Assembly (NCBI GenBank): GCA_001592805.2
Contig: CP051139.1
Coordinates: 4,774,001-4,838,000, forward strand
Source: Peltaster fructicola
Lineage: Eukaryota > Ascomycota > Dothideomycetes
Direction: 5' to 3'
DNA length: 64,000 nt
Positions 32,799-44,513 of this stretch are shown in pieces. The translations under genes and the position numbers were made by a program. How positions within the stretch are numbered: position 1 is the stretch's first letter; every line of letters starts with the position of its first letter. The notes beneath the pieces were generated by a model. It did no database searches, was not told the origin of the DNA, and saw only the letters and a program-made list of their open reading frames with translations.

Positions 32799-33776
32799 AG
32801 GTGATATCTCTTGGCAAACACTCCCTCTCGTTGTCATGTCCTGCGCACTGTCCCTCGGTTCATCTGCTGTGATATCAGAGCTCCACCTTTCAACCCACCA
32901 CGAGCTCCTTGCATGGCGAGAGAGATTGCATGCCCGAGGCTTGTGTACTTGTACTCGACAGCGACGGCCGCCGCGGCGCTGCTATTGTCAAGGAGATGGC
33001 AGTACAATGCTGATACTGGCCGGGAATCGCCTGCATAATGCAGTCGTGGACCCGGCTCTGCAGCAGGGTGTGCTAAAAGAAGTCTTTTAGAGGAGAGTTT
33101 ACTGGAAGCGAATGCTGCACATCGATAAATCATTGGCCAATTTGTCCATGCGCTTATCCCGGGTGTCTTCACCTAATGATGTCCAGGGGCAAGATCGGTT
33201 CGCTGTCGTACTCACTCTACCTACCGAGACGATGCGTTGTCAGCATGCTCGTTGACGACCATATCGCTTCAGCTTCCGATGATGGTCTGCTCGTCGTTGA
33301 CTTTGAGGCAACGCCGATAGTGGCAGCGTTCAGATCGTCAGTGCTGAGTTGCGCACATTTCCGTTATTAGGCGGCGCAGATTACCGAAGCACTGCCGCCA
33401 ACCCGGGCAACAACAGTGGAATGCACACCTGAAAGGAAAGCTTGAATATGCAACTTGTGCCTGTACCTTGCGGTGCTGAGACCTGTTGAGTGGAGCTTTC
33501 AGCCTTGGGAAAACCAAGTGCACCTCGACTACCACACCTACTCATCTCTATTCGATATCTGGCAACCTCCATTCATTTCCCAAGCTGTGCCTCAACCTCG
33601 TCATCCTGCCAGCGTTGCTGTCCTGTTGCAGAGTGCACTCGACAGGTCGCAGCATGTGCTTGATCCTTCCCGGGCATTCAGTGTCAGCTGAACCTCGACA
33701 TTTTTCCTCCTTCTGCCCGAGTCCTGTGAAGAGCTGTGTCCACACGGATTGCATGAAGAAGAGCTTGATTTGCTAG
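32799..33776. other. Intergenic, no gene recognised
   Basis: About 1 kb. Short frames on both strands only. It holds the MFS 3' region and the promoter of the PHD-finger gene. Confidence 0.4.
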
Positions 33777-35723
33777 ATGTCTATGGTGATGGACTTCGAC
33801 CAGAGCTTCACCGGGTATGCCATTGTGCAGGAGTTTTGTCACACGAGCACTGACTAACACTGTTGAAAGTCCGGTCGATTGGAGCTTTCCCAGTCCAAAT
33901 GCCACACCAAATCACCAATCATTCGGGCATGATATCTTCCAAACGCCGAAGACAACTACTCTCCCTTCACACTTTCAAGATGCTTTCAACACACCGCAAG
34001 TGCAGTCCTTCACCACACCTCGACTCCAACATGCCATAGCCACGCCTCAACAAGGCTCACGACCACAGCACTACATCCCTCAGCCATACGCTCAACCACC
34101 ATCTACAAGCCCACAGGCACAGTGGCATCCACATTTTGCTCCTGAGCAAGTCTTGCCGTCCAATGTTCCTGCGTCTCAAGTACAGACACCTCCTCCGACC
34201 AGAGATTCCGATGCTCGAAAGGTTGTCCATCAACCAGTTGCATTTGGTACACCATCTACCATTGCTACGAGACGGCATATGACTCCGCAGCGGCAAGTTC
34301 TGGACACAAGAGAGCAGACTTTACAGATACAATTTCCTCAAGTGACACAACCATTTGCAAACACTGGCCCCATGACTGCACCAGTAAGGTCGACATATCA
34401 ATGGCAGCCAAGTCCTGTGCAAGTCAGACAAGCGTCGACACTCGAAGATCCGTTCATGAGCAATATACCGAGAGAGATGGCTTGGTCGTTTCAGGGAGGA
34501 GATGCATTTGAAGGTGCTTTGCAGGAGCAGTTGTCACAGACTGTAAGCCAGAGTATGGCTTCTTCGGTGGCTCCTGGTACATCACTTCACGCCACGACCA
34601 TGTCCAGCAGTATCGACCCATCGCTCGTGTACAGCTCGCCTGTACATCTCCTGCCGCCAGTACCCGCGAGGCCACGTTCTGCCATGCCTGGAGCTCAATC
34701 TGAACAGCGTCGTCGAGTCAATGCGAAGCACGCACGAACGGACACTACATCATCGGGCGAGTCTGCCTCGAGGCCTAATCTACGACGTAGTAACACTACT
34801 GGTAGTGCTCGTTCTTCAAATGTGCCCACAGACATCTTTGGACGAGTTCTGGATGTACCAAGGACTGCGTCTCCCTTGAAGCGAGTCGGCAGGACACCTC
34901 TCGGCTCGATTTCCGAGATGTCTAAACAGAAGCACCGCTCCTCGGTAATACTGACAGTTGATGAGAATGGACTTGCTCGAACAGAGACACAGGATGACAG
35001 TCCTACTCGCTCGATGCGTGCACGATACCCTGGCCTCTTCGATAGCGATTCCAGCGACCCAGAGCCCGATGAGAGTCCCGAGCCTATCAGCAGGAGATCG
35101 TCTTTCGCATTCAACAAGAGAGATGAGCGGAAACAGAAAGCACCCAAGCTCGATCCGCCCATCGAGAAGTTCGAGGGTCTGAGCATTCCGCGCTCTTCGT
35201 CTTCGGCGTCCTTACGAGGCACAGTAACGCCTTCTCGAGCAGCGATTGCAGCTACTGCGCAATTGCGACGCCAGAGCAGTCTACGAAGAACAAGTTCGCT
35301 CCGACGTTCGCAGAGTCGTGGTCAAGGAGCATCGATGGACACATGTCCGATGAATGTGACAGACGACCAGAGCTGGATAGCGACCAGTCCAGAAAAGCAG
35401 CAATTCGAGTTCGCTCCTGTAAACACCCGACGAGCTAGACCACCAAGGGCGGTCATGCAGAACACGCTTGATGCTCACAACAGACGATGGAGTATGATGT
35501 CTGTCGAGCAGCAAGGATCGTTGCAAGGCGATGTCTTTGCGGGCAGCTCACAGTCGCCTACCAAGAAGATGAGATGTCTTTGTGGTACGGCTAGTGAGCG
35601 AGGGACAGGCAAGTTGTGCAGTGTACCTATTGTACGCAGTGGTCACACATTGCATGTGTTGGCTTGGATAAAGCCACTATGCCGACGGGCTTTACGTGTC
35701 TGCTATGTACCAAACCTCTGTAG
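33777..35723 (+). CDS. Ser/Pro-rich nuclear protein with C-terminal PHD finger, apparent frame break
   Basis: Exon 1 (33777-33814) and exon 2 from 33870, with a 55-nt intron (CTAAC branch), start MSMVMDFDQSFTGPVDWSFP. About 550 residues of Gln/Pro/Ser-rich and then basic, Ser-rich sequence follow, with no fold visible until the end. There a C4HC3 PHD finger is split between two frames: CLC at 35574-35583 in the main frame, then CTYC, WSHIAC and CLLC (35622-35708) in the +1 frame, which ends at 35723. All eight zinc ligands have correct spacing. One base seems to be missing between 35584 and 35621; no intron of normal size fits. The main frame runs on to 35859 as non-family sequence. PHD fingers usually read histone H3 tails. 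Sequencing error or real loss are both possible. Confidence 0.7.
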
Positions 35724-35888
35724 CTTTATGCAGTATGCTGTCTGCAGAGTGTTGCTCATTCGATACAGAGTGATGTGCCGGCGGTGTTCAGTGTCTTGTC
35801 GACGAAGCAATACACTCGCAGGAGCGCTTCATGCTCAACTGCCATCGGGTGTGTCGTGATCCTATAGTTGTGCTGCAATAGCGAACGG

Positions 35889-36422
35889 TCAACTTCCACC
35901 GCCAGTAGATGTAGTTGATGGTAGTGTATGAGCTGCACTCTTGGTACTCTGTAACACGACATCGACTATCGATCGAAATGCCTCCATCTCCTCCTCGACA
36001 GTGGCAGCATCAGGAGATGTTGTCATGCTGATGCTGCTGCCGACATAGCATGGCTTGTTCAGCCTTCGAGCCAGCAGTTTGGCCAAACGAGTGGCAAAGT
36101 CGATTGAAGCCGTTGCTGTGTAGATGGTTGTGCATAGCGGCTGTTGTGCATTATATCGCTGTTCATGTTTAGTGACAGAGGTAAGCAGAACGAGTGCTGC
36201 ACGTACATCAGGCATCGCGTAGACGAAGCTGCCCATGCTAGGTCTCGCTTGTGTGGTCTCTACTGATTGACAAGAGACAAACAGCATCATTGTCTTGGGT
36301 AGGTCGGTCAAGTGAAGGCGTACGGCGAGACCAGGACTTCGAGGCAGACTGATTGACATTTCGATGGGCTGTGCGGTAGTGTGTGTCCCATTGGAGTGAC
36401 CTCGATCCTTGTTCTGCTCCAT
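35889..36422 (-). CDS. POC4: 20S proteasome assembly chaperone 4 (PAC4/Pba4)
   Basis: Pba4 pairs with Pba3 to help build the alpha ring of the 20S proteasome. Two exons (36422-36207, 36158-35889) with a 48-nt in-frame intron encode 161 residues. Sequence after SLPRSPGLAVRLHLTDLPKT has the PAC4 pattern: MMLFVSCQS strand, SFVYAMPD, then FATRLAKLLARRLNKPCYVG and EEEMEAFRSI close to the end. The intron is inferred from the GTACGT donor and the CTAAAC...CAG acceptor side; unspliced, it would insert 16 residues in the middle of the fold. Its start lies 128 bp from that of the divergent methyltransferase gene. Confidence 0.8.
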   Translation of the reverse strand: MEQNKDRGHSNGTHTTAQPIEMSISLPRSPGLAVRLHLTDLPKTMMLFVSCQSVETTQARPSMGSFVYAMPDVRAALVLLTSVTKHEQRYNAQQPLCTTIYTATASIDFATRLAKLLARRLNKPCYVGSSISMTTSPDAATVEEEMEAFRSIVDVVLQSTKSAAHTLPSTTSTGGGS

Positions 36423-36550
36423 ATCTTGGCCACGAGGTGGTGTCGCCGGTAGTTATTGACATTGACGTTGTTATTGACAAAAATTGTCAACACTTCCATT
36501 CCAATTCGATCCACAGCCCTCACATCAAGCACAACCTTTTCAGCCATCAG
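36423..36550. promoter_or_regulatory. 128-bp divergent promoter, Pba4 and carnosine N-methyltransferase
   Basis: Both genes start outward from this short interval. It contains a GTTATTGACATTGACGTTG run with TTGAC/TTGACG repeats. So short a spacer implies shared promoter elements. Confidence 0.5.
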
Positions 36551-37818
36551 ATGGATAATCACACGACCGCGAGCGACCCTCTGGCAGATCAAGACGAGCG
36601 GAACGTCCTGTACTCTGCGCTGGATTCATTCAGGTAGGCACGCGGCGCCTGCACGAGGTGGACGACGACGACAGGCATGACGCAGGTCCGTTGACGACAC
36701 ACCATAGGCAATACCGACAGTTAGCCCATTACAACGTTACACATATACGACGACAAGCATTCTACAGCCTCCCTTCGGCACACACGGACCTGCTCTGTGA
36801 ACCACCCTTCTTGTTGCCCAATACGTTCCTCCAAGCTGACGATGCCATCGATGCGAACGCGGATATCGCTGACGCGATCTTGAACGTTGGCGTGCCCGCC
36901 TTTGGTCTGAGTGACGACACGTCCTGGCACGGGTCTGCGAAAGGTCACGATGTCGACAAGGCTCGTTCTACAATTCGCCAGCTCTACAGGGACTGGTGTG
37001 AAGAAGGCCAGATCGAGAGGGAAGCCTGCTTTCGGCCCATCATTGATGCGCTCCATGAGCATATACCAGTACCGCCAGTGGAGAGAGGTGCGGTACGAGT
37101 CCTTGTGCCAGGTGCTGGACTAGGCAGGTTGATCTTTGACCTCTGTCTTGCTGGCTATGCGGTTGAGGGCAATGAGATCAGCTATCATCAGCTGCTTGCT
37201 TCCAACTACATGCTCAACTACACAGAGGCAGCCGAACAGCATACGCTCTATCCCTGGGCGCTTGCCTTTTCGAACCACCACAATCGAAGCGATCAATTCA
37301 GAAGTGTCAAGATACCTGACGTACACCCAGCTACAGCTCTCGAAGCAGAGCACCTCAAGCAGCCATCTGGAGTGCATTACAGCCAGCGCATGTCCATGGC
37401 AGCTGGCGACTTCTGTGTGATATACCGAGAGCTTGGCCAGAGTGAAACCTTCGATGCAGTCACAACCTGCTTCTTCATTGACACAGCGCCAAATGTGATC
37501 AATTATGTCGAGACTGTCCGACATTGCTTGAAGCCAGGAGGATTCTGGATCAATCTTGGCCCACTCTTGTGGCATTTCGATGTGCCGTCAACTTCAGCAG
37601 AGCGTAGCGAGGTACGAGAGCCTGCTGGACAAGGCATCGGCGACCCAGGATCGTTTGAGCTCGCCAACGATGAGGTCATCGCCTTGCTCGCTCAATTTGG
37701 TTTCGTCGTTGAGAAGCACGAGGATAGGACAGCCAAGCCAACTGGTTACATCCAGGATCCTCGGAGTATGCTACAGAACGTCTACAAGCCTGTCTTTTGG
37801 GTTGCGAGAAAGCTCTGA
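36551..37818 (+). CDS. Carnosine N-methyltransferase (N2227 family)
   Basis: SAM-dependent methyltransferase of the CARNMT1/yeast YNL092W family, which methylates a histidine ring in carnosine-like dipeptides and in proteins. Two exons (36551-36633, 36708-37818) with a 74-nt intron encode 397 residues. The join reads ALDSFRQYRQLAHYNVTHIR, typical of the family N-terminus. The SAM-binding motif VLVPGAGLGRLIFDL is followed by GNEISYHQLLASNYMLN, the acidic loop AGDF, and FDAVTTCFFIDTAPNVINYV. The substrate-side motif LGPLLWHFD is intact, as is the ending VFWVARKL. Fungi generally lack carnosine, so the natural substrate is open. Confidence 0.93.
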
Positions 37819-40083
37819 GTAGGGAGTGTCGTCCGCAAGTGAAGGGCATACTGGCGAGCTGACCTTGCTTGCAACTGCAGTGACAAAGGCCACTATCAGA
37901 TCCTACTGCACTACGACCGACAGTGCTCGACTGTGCCCGACTCGTATCGGCGACGTACTATCGACGACTTGACGATCCACTGCAAACATGCTACCTGCCA
38001 GTACAACACGACAAGATGAGAAGAGCACGGTCTCCGTCTTGGCACTCATAGATCACACCATCCTCTCGAGCTGATAGCGAAGCCTCCGCATTCATCTACA
38101 CTCACCTGCCTGTCTCGGACAAGGCTTCAATGGAAACAAAGGATTCTTGTCGATCATACAAAGGTACTGCTCGTACGAACAAGACCGCCTGCCAAGTGAT
38201 CCGAAAGGCTTGACTACTTTCGAGTGATTGTCCGAGAGCTTTTGCATGTGAGCATGTCGTGGGTGGCGCATTGTGCCTTATCGCATCCTTGCCCTGAGAC
38301 ACCTTCTGAAGCCTTCGAAGAACGAACTACTCATGCGAAGCTTGACAAGAGGGCCGGAAGGATGAGATGGCTTGCCTTAGCGACAGGACCGGCACGCACT
38401 GTATCCTGTCGCTCGCCTCAGGGTACCTGCGACGTGACCCAGTCTAGCAGCACTCATCTCATCTTGAGCATGTGTCTGCTGATCATGACACTACCGCTTG
38501 GCCTCAGATATCGCTATCTTGACAAGCAAACTCAAGCACTTGTTATCTCGGCATCGGCGCAGACCGGATAATCACAGCGACGCAGCCAGGGCTGAACTGA
38601 ACCTGTCGTTCACCTGCATTGTTGGACAATCCAATGCCAGTCGCCGCAGCGGTGTAATACTCTCCTCTAGCCAGTATCTTTTGACGCCACCAGCTCGAAC
38701 AGGCAGGTAGCAGGATTTAAGCGTATACATCGGCTATTGCAACTGACCTGTCGAAATGGCGCAACACATCCCGCGCTACCATACAGTTGCAGCCCCCTGG
38801 AACCACACAGGTGGTGGTGCTTTTGCGATCGACATGATCTCCGCCATACGAACAATGATGCTACGCTGATCACACAGTGATCTTGCTCGAAGCACTGTGA
38901 TACGCTACGCGCTGTCGCCTACCGCCCTCTGTGTCTCCTCCGTGGCGATATCACACCAGCATGTCGTTAAGAAGCCCTGCCAAGAGGTCCCTTTTAACTT
39001 GATTGCTGCGGCTCAGTCCGTTTGATCGACCACCAATGAGTGCCCTATACCACTTTAATGGGTCAACATCGCTGGTCTCATGCGCGAATGACCAACCGGC
39101 AATCGCTCACGGTGACCTGCCTTATCTTGCAGCTATATTCCCAGGCTTCTGGTAACGCTGCCACTTACACGAAGCGAGGATAGGCAAGACTGCAGCCTCC
39201 TTTGTCATGGAGCAGTTCGCTAAACCTCCAACGGCGGTACGCCACTGTTCAAGGCGTGCCTCCGGTGCTTAGAGCATTGCTTGAACGCGACATCAAGTTC
39301 ACCTTCCAGACCGCCCACTGATCCTACTGCGGCACAGGGCTTGATCGCGCATTTCGGTCGTATGTCGCAATCAACTGGTCACCAGGACAAACTTCGACCA
39401 TGCAGACTTCCATTTGCTTGAGTGAGCAAATCAGACGATGTCATGCTCTTCCCTACGGTGGCTTGTCGATCCCTCCTCCATCGTCGCTGCACTTGTGGCT
39501 TGTGCTGGATCATAGGTCAAGGCAGTCCTGTCTATTCTCTGGTCAATCAGATCTGCGTAACAGTTCACATGGTTCGATCACCTGCCGCTGTCCTCGTCCT
39601 ACCGCAACGCTCGACACTCATTCGCTCGCTGTAGAATGAAGGGAATCTGTCAGGTTATCTGAAACGATACCACAGAGCGCTAATGCTCTTCTAGAAGTCC
39701 TACATGTCCTCCTCTTACTGTTGGCGCTAGGTGTGGCGACTAGCATTTGTCGTTTATCATGGCGTCCATAAGCGTAGACTGCTTCCGGAGGATATTGCTC
39801 ACACCTTCCAGGGCGGAGATCTACCCATTGAGGCAGCTATCGACAATCCGTCAGAAGGTCTCCGCGATGGAACACGCTAGGGAACCTGGTTATTGCATCA
39901 AAGGCCCTCCTGTGGGATGGCGATGTTGATTGCAACCATGTCGATCATTGTGTCTCATGAACGGTGACACCCAGATGTCTATAAAGACACTGATGTCTGC
40001 CCTCAAGTCGATACTCTCATCCAGCATCAGCTTCTCATCTTCCACCTTCACAACCCTCGCAAGACAAACAGGCACAAGTCAAC
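37819..40083. other. 2.3-kb intergenic region upstream of protease; no gene recognised
   Basis: Frames at 38102-38302, 38224-38571, 39400-39639 and 39747-39929 show no domain-like sequence or plausible splicing. A TATA box (TATAAAG, 39980-39986) lies about 100 nt before the protease ATG. One PacC-like GCCAAG is seen at 38979 but is too short to weigh. Confidence 0.45.
39980..39986 (+). promoter_or_regulatory. TATA box of aspartic protease
   Basis: TATAAAG 98 nt upstream of the start codon at 40084, followed by a C/A-rich leader (CTTCACAACC). Good position for a fungal core promoter. Confidence 0.55.
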
Positions 40084-41307
40084 ATGCAATACTTCCTTGG
40101 TGCAGCTGCTCTTGCAGCATATGCCACTACTGTGGTCGCAGCTCCAGCAGAGCTCGTTGGTCGTAGCACCTTCGCTCTGGACATGGTCGCAGCCGGTCAG
40201 GTCTTCAAAAGCGGTCCTCAGCACATGTTGAAGACCTACGAGAAGTACGCCGTGATTGGTGCAGTGGCACCAGCCGACGTCAAGACAGCAGCAGCAACTG
40301 CTGCCAGCCAGCAGGGCTCAGTCGCTGCCAACCCACAGGCGTACGACCAGGCATACCTTTGCCCAGTCAGCGTTGGTGGCCAGACCCTCAACCTCGACTT
40401 CGACACTGGTAGCTCCGACCTGTGAGTTAACTTCCATGGCATATCGAACTCTGCTAACATCGTTCCAAGTTGGGTGTTCTCCACTGTCACTCCATCAAGC
40501 CAGTCCGCTGGACACAACAAGTACAACCCAAGCAAGTCCGGCACAAAGAAGTCTGGCTACACCTGGAAGATCAGCTACGGTGACGGCTCCGGTGCTTCAG
40601 GTACCGTGTACAGCGACAAGGTCGTTGTAGGTGGTGTCACTGCCACCAGCCAGGCTGTCGAGGCTGCAACATCAGTCTCGTCCACATTCACCCAGGACAC
40701 TGCCAACGACGGTCTCCTTGGTCTTGCTTTCAGCAGCATCAACACTGTCAAGCCACAGCAGCAGACGACCTTCTTCGACACTGTCAAGAGCACTCTCAGC
40801 AAGAAGCTCTTCGCTGCTGATCTGAAGGCTGGAACCGCTGGTTCTTACCAGTTCGGCTACATCGATAGCTCCAAGTACACTGGCTCGATCACATACGTCC
40901 CAGTCGACAACAGCCAAGGGTTCTGGGGTTTCACAGCTGGTGACAACATTGGCAGCGCCATTGCCGACACCGGTACCTCGCTTGTGTACCTCCCAACTTC
41001 AAACACCGATGCCTACTATGCGCAGGTGCCAAGTGCACAATACGACAGCAGCCAGGGTGGTTACACCTTCAGCTGCAGCGAGAACCTACCAGACTTCACT
41101 GTCCACATCGGCGGAAGTCCATTCACCATTCCAGGAAGCTACATCAACTACGCTCCAGTTGACGCTACTGGTCAGACTTGCTTCGGTGGTCTTCAGTACA
41201 ACACCGGTATTGGTCTCACAATCTTCGGTGACGTCTTCCTCAAGGCAGTCTACGCTATCTTCGACCAGACCCAGAGCAGCCCACGTCTTGGATTCGCTGC
41301 CCAATAG
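40084..41307 (+). CDS. Secreted aspartic protease (pepsin family A1, aspergillopepsin-like)
   Basis: Two exons (40084-40421, 40470-41307), 48-nt intron with CTAAC branch, 391 residues. A signal peptide of about 20 residues (cut after TTVVAA) and a propeptide to about residue 85 precede the mature enzyme. Catalytic motifs are [10 protein letters not shown] (Asp107) and ADTGTSLVY (Asp279), with the flap YGDGS between them; the intron lies right after the first motif, giving LWVF. Strand [18 protein letters not shown] closes the second lobe. Length and order match secreted fungal pepsins active at acid pH. Codon use is strongly biased to C-ending codons compared with neighbours, suggesting high expression. 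Likely an extracellular nutrient protease. Confidence 0.95.
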
Positions 41308-41645
41308 ACGATCATCTTAATTAGAGCATTTGCATGTGTTGAGCACAGCGGCTGATGAGCATTTCCTTGTCCATATCCTTACATCAATGAATATAAGCTA
41401 TCCACTTTATCAGGTTGTCTGTGAAGAGTTGTTCAATGATTGTAGTAGTCGTTGCATCGAAGTGATCCTTTGGGCTTTGCGATGTCCTGTCATTGATCAG
41501 TGATGAGTCGTGATGCTACGCTTGTTCACTTACGTCGTAGGATACCAAGCTTGCTCACTTACGTCGTAGGATACCAAGCTTGCTCACTCACGTCGTAGGG
41601 CGCCAAGCTTACTCACTCACGTCGTAGGACACCAAGCTTGCCCAT
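41308..41645. other. Intergenic with minisatellite
   Basis: The region holds the 3' end of the protease gene and the 29-bp tandem repeat described separately. No coding sequence is seen on the plus strand. Confidence 0.4.
41520..41645. repeat. 29-bp tandem repeat, four copies
   Basis: The core TCACTTACGTCGTAGGATAC followed by CAAGCTTGC recurs with ACGTCGTAGG starting at 41532, 41561, 41590 and 41619. The copies are nearly identical and head to tail with no spacers. It lies 3' to the aspartic protease and directly beyond the stop of a minus-strand small frame. Confidence 0.85.
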
Positions 41646-42035
41646 TCATGCCGGACATACCATTGCGTTGCGATGGCTCTCAATCCAGGATATCAAGCGG
41701 ATTGTACACCAGGAATAGCGATGACACAGGACCTTGAGCTCATCGATAGCGCTGTCGATCCACATCTCTTCTCCCACAAAGCTGCCAGCATAGACCGCAG
41801 ACTCGGTGAAGCGAGTTAGGTATTTGCCCTGGCCTAGCAGGCGTATGTGTAGCAGGTCGAAGCGTTTGCGATACTCATTGTAGGCATTCTTAGTATCGTC
41901 CTTGATGATCGTATCTACTAAGTCTTGCAAGATGTAGATACTGTCGCGGAACTCCAGAAAGGTGCGCTCGAACTTTGGAGTCGGTGGTGCGTTGAGTGCG
42001 GAGATGGGCACGAAGACTGATGCCTGTGGGTTCAT
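41646..42035 (-). CDS. Possible small helical protein, unrecognised
   Basis: A 129-residue frame starting MNPQASVFVPISALNAP. Composition is balanced and looks coding: helix-like FLEFRDSIYILQDLVDTIIKD, then a Trp/Tyr-containing end (CHRYSWCTIRLISWIESH). No signal peptide or known domain. It could be an exon of a larger gene; the sequence upstream of 42035 shows no clear partner. Not recognised. Confidence 0.35.
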   Translation of the reverse strand: MNPQASVFVPISALNAPPTPKFERTFLEFRDSIYILQDLVDTIIKDDTKNAYNEYRKRFDLLHIRLLGQGKYLTRFTESAVYAGSFVGEEMWIDSAIDELKVLCHRYSWCTIRLISWIESHRNAMVCPA

Positions 42036-42804
42036 GTCGACGCTCTGTTGATGATTGTTAGTCCTCCGAGTAGACAGAATACCGTCTTTTCTGCTGTACT
42101 GATGGCCTTGACTGTTATGTGCTGCTAATTATCAACGTTGTCCAAAGCCTGGCAAGCCGACAACGTGTTTGTTGAGAGAGTACCGCGGTGGGATGATGGT
42201 GTATATGGAAGAGCACTGGGTACTGGATTGTGGTGCATGGAATAGCACTGCGCAATGGAATGGCGATATATGCTTCCGCAACGCGGTACGCACAGGTGAT
42301 GTTCTTGAGACAGATGAATGTTTCGTGTGGTGTCGAAGATGTGATATTCAGTCATGCTATGACAATGTACTGGTGTGAAACGTGAAGGTTGAGACAGTGA
42401 ATGGACACAGAAAGTAGCAATCCTTGCAATCTGTTATACTTGCTAGTTGTTCGAGCGAGACAGCAAAGAGCAATCATCTATCATGTGTTGGAGCTGGAGG
42501 AGGTCGTCAATGGAGAGCGATAGTGTAGTGGAGCCATGACAGCACGTCTGGTGCGTACAACAGCACGACTGCGCATCTGGTTCTGGCTATTGGAAGCATG
42601 GGAGGATACAAGATACTGTCAGGCATGTGCCAGAGAGATGGAAAAAACTGATGATGAGGAGTGAAGTGAGCGCGCTCATCATGGTTAGGGCCGTTGCTAT
42701 GCGCCCGCTTCAGGGACGAAAACACGCTCGACACAAACCGTCACCACAAGCACGACGACAATGCGAGACCATTCGCTTCTATACTGAACGTGCACACAAA
42801 CGCG
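42036..42804. other. Intergenic, no gene recognised
   Basis: About 770 bp holding short frames only. The frame leading into the next gene from 42694 is open, but family-like sequence starts at 42805. Confidence 0.4.
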
Positions 42805-44513
42805 ATGGAGTCGCCCTCTCCTTCGAAATACCCTCACAGGGACGGCCTGCCTCTGTCGACATTGTCACCACAACGCGTCAACGGTCGAGTCGCGAAGCCG
42901 TCAACAACATCAGCATTTTCACTCTCTTCACCCATACGCAAGCGTTACGACGACGAAACAGCTGCTGCGACATTCTTTTCGCCAGGTCTACAGCAATCAC
43001 CGTCGTTTCCCGAATTCACGGCCATTCGTGAGCGTTTCTTACCACCGACGGACGTTTCTGGTCTCGTGAAGCGTTTCGAATATCTTGATGTGCGAGACCG
43101 TGATGCTGAGAGTCAGGAGCGGAAGAGGAAGTACGATGAAGCGATAGATCGTGCTAAGATCGCCAGGGAAGAGGCTGAGGACGAGGCGAAGAGGTGTAGA
43201 GAAGAGTTGCGTTCGCAGCGAAAGGAGTATGAGGACTGCAAGGATAGGGAGAGGAGAGCCTGCAAGCGAATTGATGTGCTCATGGTGAGTGGTTGCTGCC
43301 GTCGTGGTTGGTGTACTGATAAAGCTAGGATGAGTTCACGCGTGCAAAGGAGCAATGGTCGTCACAATTAGGAGTCTACGAGAAAGAGGTCCGTCGAGCT
43401 CGAAAGGAGGCATTCAAGTCGTCATCTTCTGTGCTTAAGCTGCAAGAAGAGAACAAACACACGGCAAACGAACTACGCGCGACAAAGACCAAACTCGATC
43501 TAGCTCAGCGAAAGGCTATCGCCAGTGAAGAGGAGAAGTTTGCTGCACAGTATCAACTTGTTGCTGTGCAAGAGGAGTTGGAAAAGCTACAAGCAACTCT
43601 ACGCATTGCTCAGGAGGAACGAGAAGCTCTCAAGAAGAGCTTGCGAGAAGACGACATTGCGAGAATTGCTGCTGAGGGCATGATTGCTCTGCCTCCCCAT
43701 GAGGACGAAGAGGTGGTTGCGCCTAGCAAGAAGCTGCAAGATACTGAGGTGTTGAGGGCGAAAGACCTTGAGAAAGATCTACAGATGGAGCGCAGACGAC
43801 GAAAGGGTGCTCTGGACCTGATCGAGTTCATGCGGCTAGAGTGCAGCTTTGGTTGCTGCAGTTGTGCTACGACTTCTGCTCATCGACACAGGAGTCCAAG
43901 AGCGCGAAGCAAGGAGGCCAGTCGTCGTTCGTCAGCTCAGGAGCACTCGACTCCGACGGCCAGTCCACTAGCACGAACCTCACCGCAGTCACTCGAACAA
44001 CAAGAAGAAGAGGAAGAACCTGTTGAGGAATTACAGACCAACGACGAACGACAAGCTGTTGCGTCTTTCGAGGACCGTGAAGAGCTCTTGGACGAGTCGC
44101 GACCCGAAGACGTTGTAATGTGCGAGAGCACTACTCTAGTGCACACAAACCACACTGAAGGCCAGCAGACACCAGAAACTGAGCGTGAGACGCCCTCCTT
44201 CATTGAACCTGTCAGAATGGTTACTAAGACAATGAAGGTACCCATGAACTTCTCACCCATTAAGAAGGTTCAAGACAGCCCTTCTCAGCACGCTACAGCG
44301 AGGGCAGTACAGCACACTACAACAACACCAGTACAGCAGGATCCAGTAGATGTGAAGACATACGCGTTCGATCGTGAGGCTGCATTGGCAGCGATAGCAT
44401 ATCGACGAGGCAGAGCCAGAAGCTTTGCTCAAAGTCAGGCTACGCCGAAGAGGACTATGGGCGATGGATTGAAGGATAGGAGAGATGTTTCGGCACCGGT
44501 CATTACAGGATGA
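42805..44513 (+). CDS. Coiled-coil protein, function unknown
   Basis: Two exons (42805-43284, 43329-44513), 44-nt intron, 554 residues. Residues 1-85 are Ser/Pro-rich with short basic motifs (SPIRKRYDDE). From about 95 to 335 the sequence is a long charged heptad-type coiled coil (for example EEAEDEAKRCREELRSQRKE and LQEENKHTANELRATKTKLD), interrupted at the intron. A Cys cluster (CSFGCCSCATT, near residue 340) follows, then an acidic, Glu-rich segment and a tail containing MVTKTMKVPMNFSPIKK and FDREAALAAIAYRRGRARS. Conserved-looking short motifs in the tail suggest docking sites, possibly for cytoskeletal or spindle-pole partners, but I do not recognise the family. Confidence 0.75.

Noticed and set aside
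35584-35607. 24-nt GT..AG stretch in the PHD gene as an intron
   Set aside because: Too short for a spliceosomal intron here (others are 40 nt or more), and its removal would not restore the PHD frame.
38979-38984. PacC-like GCCAAG upstream of the acid protease
   Set aside because: A six-base site more than 1 kb from the start is expected by chance.
41520-41645. CRISPR-like short repeats
   Set aside because: Copies are directly adjacent with no unique spacers; the genome is eukaryotic.
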